A stretch of 64,000 bases of DNA, from positions 310,001 to 374,000 of the forward strand of contig NZ_ABLD01000002.1 in assembly GCF_000172415.1 (NCBI RefSeq), written 5' to 3'. Both the position numbers and the translations under genes were made by a program. Under the pieces are notes generated by a model that was given only the letters and a program-made list of their open reading frames with translations, searched no databases and was not told where the DNA came from. Below are positions 8,598-15,593 of the stretch, piece by piece. The DNA is from Paraburkholderia graminis C4D1M (lineage in GTDB: Bacteria; Pseudomonadota; Gammaproteobacteria; Burkholderiales; Burkholderiaceae). Positions within the stretch are counted from its first letter, which is position 1. Each line of letters begins with the position of its first letter.

Positions 8598-9929
8598 ATG
8601 AGTGACCTCGGCGCAATCGCAACCGGCGGCCGTGAACAGAGCGCGGACGGCGCGGCGGCCATCATCCGCAAAGTGGCATGGCGGCTGATGCCGCTCATCA
8701 TGATCTGCTATCTGTTTGCGTTTTTCGACCGCATCAACATCAGCTTCGCGAAATTTCAGTTGCAAAGCGATCTCGGCTTGTCGGACACCGCATATGGTCT
8801 CGGCGCGAGTTTGTTCGTGATCGGCTATGTGTTGTTCGAGGTGCCGAGCAATCTGTTCCTCTACAAGGTCGGTGCGCGGCGCTGGATTGCGCGCATCATG
8901 ATTTCGTGGGGACTCGCGACCGCGGCGATGGTGTTCGTCAACACCGAATGGCAGTTTTACGGCCTGCGCTTTCTGATCGGCGCGATGGAAGCCGGCTTCG
9001 CGCCGGGCGTGCTGTACTACCTCACGCTGTGGTTTCCGCCGAGCTATCGCGGACGCATTACGTCGATGCTGTTTCTCGCGTCGGCGTTTTCGGGGCTGGT
9101 CGGCGCGCCGCTGGCGGGGCTTGTCATCGGCCATATGAACGGCGTGCTTGGCATGCCGGGATGGCACTGGCTGTTCCTGCTCGGCGGCCTGCCGTGCGTG
9201 CTGCTTGGTTATCTCGTGCTGAAGCTGCTGAAAGATCGCATCGACGATGCGAACTGGCTGTCGCCCGCGGAGAAGTCATTCCTGGCTGAGCAGATTTCGC
9301 AGCAGAGCCGTCATCCTGAGACTGGGCATTCGTTCATCGGCGCGATAAAGACGCCGGGATTTCTCACGCTGGGGCTCGTCTATTTTCTGATTCAGGTGGC
9401 GTCGTATGGATTGAATTTCTGGGCGCCACATTTGATCCGCGTGGCAGGTACGCATAATCCGACGCTGATCGGTTTGCTGACAGCCGTGCCTTATGTGTGC
9501 GGCGCGATCTGCATGGTGGTTGTGGGGCGCTTGTCCGATGCAAGCGGCGAGCGTCGCAAGTTCGTGTTCGGTTTGCTGGTGATGTCGGCGATCGGATTCT
9601 TTGCGGCCGGTTTCTTCGACAAACAGACGGGCTTCCTGATCGTCGCGCTTGCGGTGATGGGCGGGGGCGTGGTGGCGTCGATCCCGGCATTCTGGGCATT
9701 GCCGCCGAAGCTGGTGACGGGGGCGGGCGCGGCGGGCGGCATCGCGTTGATCAACACGCTCGGACAGCTTGGCGGGATCGTGAGTCCGATCATGGTGGGA
9801 CGCGTCAGGGATCTGACTGGGAGTACGACGCCGGCTTTGTATGTGATTGGGACGATGAGCGTGATTTGTGCGTTGATTGTGTTGCGGGGGTTGCCGGAGT
9901 CGCTTCGGGCCAGGGATGGGGTGCGGTAG
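8598..9929 (+). CDS. MFS transporter, anion:cation symporter type
   Basis: The 443-aa protein has about 12 hydrophobic segments. The first (MPLIMICYLFAFFDRINISF) carries the D-R-x-N-I/L pattern typical of the ACS family (tartrate, phthalate, glucarate-type carriers), and there is a motif-A-like GRLSDASGERRK between helices. It starts 60 bp after the lyase stop, with GGAGACGAATC before the ATG. It probably imports the acid handled by the CoA-transferase and lyase. The substrate is not readable from sequence. Confidence 0.9.
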   Translation: MSDLGAIATGGREQSADGAAAIIRKVAWRLMPLIMICYLFAFFDRINISFAKFQLQSDLGLSDTAYGLGASLFVIGYVLFEVPSNLFLYKVGARRWIARIMISWGLATAAMVFVNTEWQFYGLRFLIGAMEAGFAPGVLYYLTLWFPPSYRGRITSMLFLASAFSGLVGAPLAGLVIGHMNGVLGMPGWHWLFLLGGLPCVLLGYLVLKLLKDRIDDANWLSPAEKSFLAEQISQQSRHPETGHSFIGAIKTPGFLTLGLVYFLIQVASYGLNFWAPHLIRVAGTHNPTLIGLLTAVPYVCGAICMVVVGRLSDASGERRKFVFGLLVMSAIGFFAAGFFDKQTGFLIVALAVMGGGVVASIPAFWALPPKLVTGAGAAGGIALINTLGQLGGIVSPIMVGRVRDLTGSTTPALYVIGTMSVICALIVLRGLPESLRARDGVR

Positions 9930-10034
9930 GGCGCTTGAGGTGTAGTGCGTTTCTATGTGGGGAGACGCGCACTTTGGTGCGCGTTTGCGCAGGTGGGGCG
10001 CGGTGCCCCGCGCCCTGCTTTGTCCTGCGGTGCC

Positions 10035-10274
10035 TCAATCAGTGATGCCACTCACGCGCAGTCCTTCGGGGACAAGAATCGGATGCTTCTTGTAGATGGG
10101 GATGAGGGCTTCTTCGAACACCTTGTACATGATCTCGCCCATAGCCCGTTTGAACGCCTGAATCTCGATAGCAGAACAGTTGTCCTGAACGAAGACGATT
10201 GCTTCGTCCAGCGCGCCGTTCACTTGCAATAGTCGGTCGCTTACTTGCCGCGCGATCGCTTGATCTTGAATCAT
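10035..10274 (-). CDS. Small hypothetical protein, 79 aa
   Basis: AAGGAGCAGGACCTCT precedes the ATG at 10272-10274. The protein is acidic and predicted mostly helical (MIQDQAIARQVSDRLLQVNG at the N-terminus, then a FKRAMGEIMYKVFEEALIPI amphipathic stretch), without signal peptide or membrane segment. Codon use is normal for the region and the Shine-Dalgarno sequence is good, so it is probably expressed. I do not recognise a family with a known function. Confidence 0.7.
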   Translation of the reverse strand: MIQDQAIARQVSDRLLQVNGALDEAIVFVQDNCSAIEIQAFKRAMGEIMYKVFEEALIPIYKKHPILVPEGLRVSGITD

Positions 10275-10387
10275 AGAGGTCCTGCTCCTTCATGCTTGCG
10301 CAGTTGATAAAAAATCGAGAACGATACGCTCGAGTTGGCACAATGAGCCCGTAGAACTTCTCGAATCAATCACCGCACCATTTGCCC

Positions 10388-10846
10388 ATGACCTACCGCG
10401 CCATTACAGTAACCCTTGACGACATAGGAGGCGTTGTTTTTGAGAAAGACAGGAGTGGCGGCACGGTCGCCACAATGTTTAACGTAACGATCGCTGGACG
10501 ACGTCAGTACTCCGTGAAGATGGACGGCAAGCCGAGGCTTGAAAGCGGCACGGTAGTCACCGCGGTACTGCGCGACCCGGATAACTGGCAGACACTGGTC
10601 GGCTGGCTGGATCACTCGACTGGGCAGATCTGCGGCGTCAATTCGCCCGTAAAGTCTTTGGGTTCGTTTGTCGTTATTGCCGTTATCTCAGCCGCTTTTT
10701 CAATTAAGTGGTTAGGCGAAGTTCTCAGTGGAGGCGTCAATACGGTCGGAACCGTCGTTTGCCTTCTCGCGGGTTTGGCGATGAATGCATGGGCGCTCTC
10801 CCGTTGGCGGAAGTCAGCGACGGTGTACAAACTGCTGAGGCCATGA
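10388..10846 (+). CDS. Hypothetical membrane protein, 152 aa
   Basis: An N-terminal soluble domain of about 85 residues, rich in beta-type pattern (YRAITVTLDDIGGVVFEKDR, TMFNVTIAGRRQYSVKMDGK), is followed by two transmembrane helices (about 90-110 and 116-136) and a short basic tail. I chose the ATG at 10388; a TTG two codons upstream is also in frame. The layout, a beta domain ending before paired helices, suggests a small membrane-anchored protein facing the cytoplasm. Function unknown. Confidence 0.65.
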   Translation: MTYRAITVTLDDIGGVVFEKDRSGGTVATMFNVTIAGRRQYSVKMDGKPRLESGTVVTAVLRDPDNWQTLVGWLDHSTGQICGVNSPVKSLGSFVVIAVISAAFSIKWLGEVLSGGVNTVGTVVCLLAGLAMNAWALSRWRKSATVYKLLRP

Positions 10847-11175
10847 AGTGGCATCGCTGCCACTGCGTTGCGCCTGGGGTTTTGCCACCTTCCGGCGCGG
10901 AATGGCAGATGTCATCCGTAGGCTATTCGAGACAGCGATTGGGAGAATGGCCGTTTCCCTGCACCGCAGCGGGCGTGCGGGGAAACGTAGGGGAACAAAT
11001 GTTCGAACGACAGCGAGGAATACATTTTTCCGCGCAGGCCGCGATGAAAGCGTACCAAGGGCAGAGTACTCAAACCCACCCCTCCCTGCCCATACATCAC
11101 CCGCCTGCAAATTCAGCCATCGCATCAACCACTTGCGCCGACTATAAGAACGTTATCCACAGCCCTATGAACAAT
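10847..11175. other. Intergenic region without a supported gene
   Basis: Overlapping open frames exist on both strands, but none has a Shine-Dalgarno sequence or a recognisable product. The stretch contains the short palindrome GAACA-AA-TGTTC near 11000 and ends in the inverted repeat at 11152-11188. Confidence 0.5.
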
Positions 11176-11188
11176 TTAGGTGGATAAC
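11152..11188. repeat. Inverted repeat over the gntR stop codon; contains a DnaA-box sequence
   Basis: GTTATCCAC (11152-11160) and GTGGATAAC (11180-11188) are perfect 9-bp arms around a 19-nt centre that includes the stop codon of the GntR gene. The left arm reads TTATCCACA, the consensus DnaA box. There is no T-tract, so it is not a typical intrinsic terminator. A single box does not make an origin. Confidence 0.5.
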
Positions 11189-11904
11189 CCCGCTCCCCCC
11201 GCCGCCTCTTCCCGCGACTGAACCTGCAACACCGCATCGCGCTTATCAAGCAGATGCTGCCGAAGAATCGCGCTGAGCTTCTTGCCGTCGCGCGCCTCGA
11301 GCGCCTTCAGCATTTCATCGTGATCATGAATCGCGCGATCCCACTTCGGAATCTGAAAATTCGAGCGAAAGCGCAGCGCCTGCAAACGCCGGTTCACCGA
11401 CACATACGTCTGGCGCAGCGCCGAATTGCGCGCGGCCTCGTTGATCTTGTCGTGAATCGCCTGATTGCGGCTGTAGTACCCGGCGAGATCGTTCTGCGCG
11501 CGACAAGCGAGCATTGCGTAATGCAATGCCTTGATTTCGGCGAGCTCGGCCGCCGTCATTCGCTCGGCCGCGAGTTCGCCCGAGAAAGCCTCGAGACCGC
11601 TCATCAGTTCGAAGGTCTCGCGCAGTTCGGCTTCCGACATCTTCGACACCGACGCGCCGCGATTCGGCGAAATCTCGATTAGCCCTTCAGCGGCCAACAC
11701 CTTGAGCGCTTCGCGCAACGGCGTGCGTGAAATGCCGAGCGTTTCGCACAACTCGCGCTCGTTCAACTTCTTGCCCGGCTCCAATACGCCTTCGACGATA
11801 AACCGGCGAATGTGCTCGACCACCGTGTCGTGCAAACGCTGACGCTCTACTTTCGGCAACACTGCCGAACCCGCCGAACCTGCTTCAATTTCAGAATTTT
11901 GCAT
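11176..11904 (-). CDS. GntR-family regulator, FCD subfamily
   Basis: The 242-aa protein has an N-terminal winged helix of GntR type (about 22-90; EHIRRFIVEGVLEPGKKLNE, then LCETLGISRTPLREALKVLA) and a C-terminal all-helical FCD ligand-binding domain (about 100-225). FCD regulators are usually repressors relieved by a carboxylate or sugar acid. It diverges from the aminotransferase operon. A palindrome TTTTGCATACAAAC overlaps its own start codon and a near-identical one lies at the operon promoter, which points to autoregulation and control of the operon. GAGGA precedes the ATG. Confidence 0.92.
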   Translation of the reverse strand: MQNSEIEAGSAGSAVLPKVERQRLHDTVVEHIRRFIVEGVLEPGKKLNERELCETLGISRTPLREALKVLAAEGLIEISPNRGASVSKMSEAELRETFELMSGLEAFSGELAAERMTAAELAEIKALHYAMLACRAQNDLAGYYSRNQAIHDKINEAARNSALRQTYVSVNRRLQALRFRSNFQIPKWDRAIHDHDEMLKALEARDGKKLSAILRQHLLDKRDAVLQVQSREEAAGGAGLST

Positions 11905-11910
11905 ACAAAC
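11897..11910. promoter_or_regulatory. Candidate GntR operator at its own start codon
   Basis: TTTTGCATACAAAC shares 12 of 14 bases with the perfect palindrome at 12035-12048, and it covers the regulator's initiation codon (11902-11904). Binding here would block transcription elongation or initiation of the regulator gene. Confidence 0.55.
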
Positions 11911-12034
11911 GTCCTCAGATGCCTCTCTGCCGCAATTTTATCGGATCACCGCCGACAACGATACAGCGCGGGTAAACACCTGTGCCCGCACGCAATTTTC
12001 GCCTTTCGCTCGCGCGACTTCGTCTGATATAGTT

Positions 12035-12048
12035 TTTTGCATGCAAAA
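12035..12048. promoter_or_regulatory. Candidate GntR operator, perfect 14-bp palindrome
   Basis: TTTTGCATGCAAAA is a perfect palindrome 18 bp upstream of the aminotransferase ATG, overlapping the probable -10/+1 region (TGATATAGT at about 12025-12033). It matches the site at the gntR start codon. FCD-type GntR operators have this short AT-flanked form. Confidence 0.65.
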
Positions 12049-12066
12049 TTCAATCGGAGGAGCGTA

Positions 12067-13287
12067 ATGCTGAAGTTAGATTTCCATCCCGCTGGCCGTC
12101 ACTTCCTGCAGATCCCTGGGCCGAGTCCGGTGCCGGATCGCATCCTCCGGGCGATGAGTTATCCCACCATCGACCATCGCGGGCCGGAATTCGGCGAACT
12201 GGGTTTGAAGGTGCTCGACGGAATCAAGAAGATCTTCAAGACGCAGCATCCGGTCGTGATTTATCCGGCGTCCGGCACCGGCGCATGGGAAGCGGCGCTC
12301 TCGAACACATTGAGTCCCGGCGATCACGTGCTGATGTACGAGACCGGCCATTTCGCGACGCTCTGGAAAAAGATGGCGGAGAGTCTCGGCCTGAAGCCCG
12401 AGTTTCTTGGCCTTCCGGGTATCGAAGGATGGCGGCGCGGCGTTCAACCGAACCTGATCGAAGAGCGCCTGCGCGCCGACACGCAGCATTCGATCAAGGC
12501 AGTGTGCGTCGTGCACAACGAAACGTCGACAGGTGTCACGTCCGACATTGCCGCCGTGCGCCGCGCAATCGACGCTGCGGGCCATCCCGCGCTGTTGCTC
12601 GTCGACACGATTTCGGGTCTCGCCTGCGCCGATTATCGCCACGATGAGTGGGGCGTCGACGTGACGGTGTCAGGCTCGCAGAAGGGCTTGATGCTGCCGC
12701 CGGGCATCAGCTTCAACGCAATTTCGCCGAAGGCTCTGGCCGCCAGCAAGCAGGCAAAACTGCCGCGCAGCTTTTGGGACTGGAGCGACATCGTCGAGAT
12801 GAACAAGACCGGCTACTGGCCATACACGCCGAACACGAATTTGCTCTACGGCCTTCACGAGGCAATCGACATGATTCTCGGCGAAGGGCTCGACAACGTC
12901 TTTGCGCGTCATGAGCGTCTTGCCGAGGCGACGCGTCGCGCGGTGCGTGCGTGGGGGCTCGACATTCAGTGCGCCGATCCGGCCGTGTATAGCCCGGTGT
13001 TGACCGGCGTGATGATGCCCGAGGGTATCGACGCCGACGCGGTGCGCAAGCTCATCTACGAACGGTTCGACATGTCGCTCGGCACGGGCCTCGGCAAGAT
13101 GAAAGGCCGCATGTTCCGCATCGGCCATCTGGGCGATTGCAACGATCTGATGTTGCTCGCCACGTTGGCCGGCTGCGAAATGGGCATGCGGCTCGCCGGC
13201 GTGCCGCTCGACGAAAGCGGCTTGCCGGCCGCGATGGACTGGTTGAGCGAGCCGACGCAAGCCTCGGGTTTGAGGGCGGCAGCGTAA
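12067..13287 (+). CDS. Class V aminotransferase, alanine/serine-glyoxylate type
   Basis: This 406-aa PLP enzyme is read from the ATG at 12067, preceded by GGAGGAGCGTA. Fold type I, class V landmarks: PGPSPVPDRIL at the N-terminus, ASGTGAWEAALSN (cofactor phosphate), VHNETSTGV (substrate loop), VDTISGLA with the PLP-ring aspartate, and SGSQKGLMLPPG with the Schiff-base lysine. Family members transaminate glyoxylate or pyruvate with serine, alanine or related amines. It is the first gene of the GntR-controlled run and probably yields a 2-oxo acid for the later genes. The amino donor is undetermined. Confidence 0.9.
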   Translation: MLKLDFHPAGRHFLQIPGPSPVPDRILRAMSYPTIDHRGPEFGELGLKVLDGIKKIFKTQHPVVIYPASGTGAWEAALSNTLSPGDHVLMYETGHFATLWKKMAESLGLKPEFLGLPGIEGWRRGVQPNLIEERLRADTQHSIKAVCVVHNETSTGVTSDIAAVRRAIDAAGHPALLLVDTISGLACADYRHDEWGVDVTVSGSQKGLMLPPGISFNAISPKALAASKQAKLPRSFWDWSDIVEMNKTGYWPYTPNTNLLYGLHEAIDMILGEGLDNVFARHERLAEATRRAVRAWGLDIQCADPAVYSPVLTGVMMPEGIDADAVRKLIYERFDMSLGTGLGKMKGRMFRIGHLGDCNDLMLLATLAGCEMGMRLAGVPLDESGLPAAMDWLSEPTQASGLRAAA

Positions 13288-13459
13288 GCGAGGCCGCATC
13301 AATAACAACAAGCAGGCATCAACGAAGTCAGTTCCGTCATGAAGCCGCGCACAGAACGCGGCCCCGAACAATGCGATGGCGAGGCGGCGCGTGCCGTCTC
13401 GCGACGACGAAGCGCGCCATCTCAGGAACGCCGTCGATACATGCAAATGGAGAGAGACG

Positions 13460-14746
13460 ATGAAGCGGTTTCGTGTGACCAGTGCGACCAGTATCGTTCT
13501 ATTGATGCTCTGCATCATGTACTTCATCACTTACCTGGACCGCGTCAACGTCAGTACGGCGGCGGCGGGCTTCGGCAAGGAATTCCATCTTTCGCATACG
13601 GAAGTCGGCCTCGTGTTCTCGGCTTTCGCGTATCCGTATCTGCTTTTCCAGATCATCGGCGGATGGGTCAGCGACCGTTTCGGCGCTCGACGCACGCTGC
13701 TTGCGTGCGGCGCGGTGTGGGGCATCGCGACCTTGCTGACCGGTTTTGCCGGTGGCCTCATCTCGCTGCTGGCGGCGCGCGTGCTGCTCGGTTTCGGTGA
13801 AGGCGCGACCTTTCCGGCGGCGACATCCGCGATGGCGCGCTGGGTCGCGAAAGAAAAACGCGGTTTCGCGCAGGGCATCACGCATGCGGCGTCGCGCGTC
13901 GGCAATGCGGTCGCGCCCGGCATCGTCGTACTCGTGATGGCGAACTGGGGATGGCGCGAATCGTTCTACATCTGCGGTGCGTTCAGTCTGTTGTGGGTCG
14001 TCGTGTGGGCTTCGACGTTCACCGAGCATCCGAAAGACCATCCGCGTATCACGAAGGAAGAACTCGAAGTGCTGCCCGCGCCGAAAGCAAAGTCGGCGGG
14101 CGTGCCCTGGAGCAAGCTGTTTCGCCGCATGGCGCCGGTCACGATCGTCTACTTCTGCTACGGCTGGACACTGTGGCTGTTCCTGAGCTGGATTCCGCAG
14201 TACTTCCTGCACAGCTATCACCTGGAATTGAAGAAGTCGGCGATCTTCGCTTCGGCCGTGTTTCTCGCGGGTGTGGTCGGCGACACGCTCGGCGGCATCG
14301 TGACCGACTTCATCTATACGCGCACGGGGAGCCTGAAGCGCGCGCGTAGCTGGATGGTGTCGGTGTGCATGTTCTTCTGCCTGCTGTCGCTGATTCCGCT
14401 GATGTTCACGCACCACCTGTATCTGTCGATGGCGTGTCTCGCGTCGGGCTTCTTCTTCGCCGAAATGACGATTGGACCGATGTGGGCGATTCCGATGGAC
14501 ATTGCGCCGGACGCCTCGGGCACCGCGAGCGGCATGATGAACACGGGCTCGGCGCTCGCGGCGATCATCTCGCCGGTGGTAGGCGGCTTCCTGATCGACT
14601 ATTTCGGCAGTTGGGAATTGCCGTTCGTCGGCAGCATGCTGTTGATGGCGCTCGGTGTCGTGCTCGCGTTTCGCATGCAGCCGGAAAGCAAGTTCGCAGG
14701 CAATGCCGCGGACAAGGGGCAGGTTTCCACCAGCATGGGCGTGTGA
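13460..14746 (+). CDS. MFS transporter, anion:cation symporter type
   Basis: A 428-aa, 12-helix carrier, read from the ATG at 13460 after GGAGAGAGACG; the longer frame upstream has no hydrophobic or family character. The first helix ends in TYLDRVNVSTA and motif A reads GGWVSDRFGARRTL, as in ACS-family organic-acid carriers such as tartrate or galactarate transporters. It lies between the aminotransferase and the hydratase-like gene, with 3 bp to the next start, so it is in the same operon and probably brings in the substrate. Confidence 0.9.
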   Translation: MKRFRVTSATSIVLLMLCIMYFITYLDRVNVSTAAAGFGKEFHLSHTEVGLVFSAFAYPYLLFQIIGGWVSDRFGARRTLLACGAVWGIATLLTGFAGGLISLLAARVLLGFGEGATFPAATSAMARWVAKEKRGFAQGITHAASRVGNAVAPGIVVLVMANWGWRESFYICGAFSLLWVVVWASTFTEHPKDHPRITKEELEVLPAPKAKSAGVPWSKLFRRMAPVTIVYFCYGWTLWLFLSWIPQYFLHSYHLELKKSAIFASAVFLAGVVGDTLGGIVTDFIYTRTGSLKRARSWMVSVCMFFCLLSLIPLMFTHHLYLSMACLASGFFFAEMTIGPMWAIPMDIAPDASGTASGMMNTGSALAAIISPVVGGFLIDYFGSWELPFVGSMLLMALGVVLAFRMQPESKFAGNAADKGQVSTSMGV

Positions 14747-14749
14747 GCG

Positions 14750-15535
14750 ATGCTCAAATCCCCTCACGCCGACGCAATGAAGCCGGGCGCCTCGCCCCTT
14801 AGCCGCCTGCTTGCCGATGCCCGCCGCGATCATGCGACGCTCGGCAAGCCGCAGCCCAACCTCACGCCCGCCGACGCCGACGCGGCCTATGCGATCCAGC
14901 ACGAGATTCTGGCGATCGGCGGCGCGCGCATCGGCGGCTGGAAGATCGGCGCCAAGTCGCCAACGGGCCCGATCCAGGGTGCGCCGCTGCCGCGCATCGA
15001 CTTGCATTCCGACGGCTCCACGTTGCCGCGCGCGGCCTTTGCACCGTTGGGGCTGGAACTCGAAATCGCCTTTCGCTTCGGCCGCCGCTTCGAGCCTTCG
15101 GCCACGCCTTATAGCGAGGCCGACGTGCACGCGGCAATCGGTTCGTTCGGCGCGACGATTGAAATTGTCGCGAGCCGTTTCGCCGCGTGGCCCGACATCG
15201 ACAAGCTCGCGCAACTCGCGGACTTGCAGAACCACGGCGCGCTGATCGTCGGCGAATTCATGCCGTATCACGACGATTTTCCGTTTGCCTCGCCTGCGCT
15301 GCGCTTCGATTTCAACGGACGCGATGTCGTCGAACTGACGCCCGCCAACCCGGCCGGCGATCCGCGCCGCTTGCTCACGTGGCTCGTCAATCACGCGACA
15401 TCGCGCGGCATTGCGGTGACGCCGGACATGGTCGTCACCACGGGTTCATACACCGGCATGTTCTTCCCGCGAAGCGCGGGCCTCGCGCACGGACGCATTG
15501 AAGGACTGCCGTCCGTGAGCGTCACGTTGTACTGA
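14750..15535 (+). CDS. 2-keto-4-pentenoate hydratase-like (FAH superfamily) enzyme
   Basis: The 261-aa protein has the MhpD/DmpE-type pattern: ADADAAYAIQHE near the N-terminus, IGGWKIGAKS, and the metal-binding LELEIAFRFG acidic motif, with a C-terminal VVTTGSYTGMFFP turn. These enzymes hydrate 2-hydroxy-2,4-dienoates or act on related 2-oxo acids with a divalent metal. Only 3 bp separate it from the MFS stop. Its place between a transaminase and a hydroxyacid dehydrogenase suggests handling of a 2-oxo acid rather than aromatic meta-cleavage, for which no other gene is present. Confidence 0.82.
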   Translation: MLKSPHADAMKPGASPLSRLLADARRDHATLGKPQPNLTPADADAAYAIQHEILAIGGARIGGWKIGAKSPTGPIQGAPLPRIDLHSDGSTLPRAAFAPLGLELEIAFRFGRRFEPSATPYSEADVHAAIGSFGATIEIVASRFAAWPDIDKLAQLADLQNHGALIVGEFMPYHDDFPFASPALRFDFNGRDVVELTPANPAGDPRRLLTWLVNHATSRGIAVTPDMVVTTGSYTGMFFPRSAGLAHGRIEGLPSVSVTLY

Positions 15536-15546
15536 ACCTTCGCGCG

Positions 15547-15580
15547 ATGCACGCAACGCACGCAATGCACGCAACGCAAT
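15547..15580 (+). repeat. Short tandem repeat in the dehydrogenase leader
   Basis: A roughly 8-bp unit, CACGCAAC/CACGCAAT with G between units, is repeated about four times just after the hydratase stop. It fills the place where a Shine-Dalgarno sequence for the next gene would be expected, and none is visible before the ATG at 15594. Confidence 0.55.
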
Positions 15581-15593
15581 AACCATCGACGTT

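Noticed and set aside
11153..11161. Replication origin
   Set aside because: Only one DnaA box is visible; no AT-rich unwinding region, dnaA, parAB or repA gene nearby.
10708..11187. 159-aa plus-strand frame after the two-helix membrane protein
   Set aside because: Begins inside the preceding gene in another frame, composition is not protein-like, and it overlaps the end of gntR.
13499..15394. 631-aa minus-strand frame opposite the MFS and hydratase-like genes
   Set aside because: Arg/Glu/His-rich shadow of GC-rich codons on the other strand; no family pattern.
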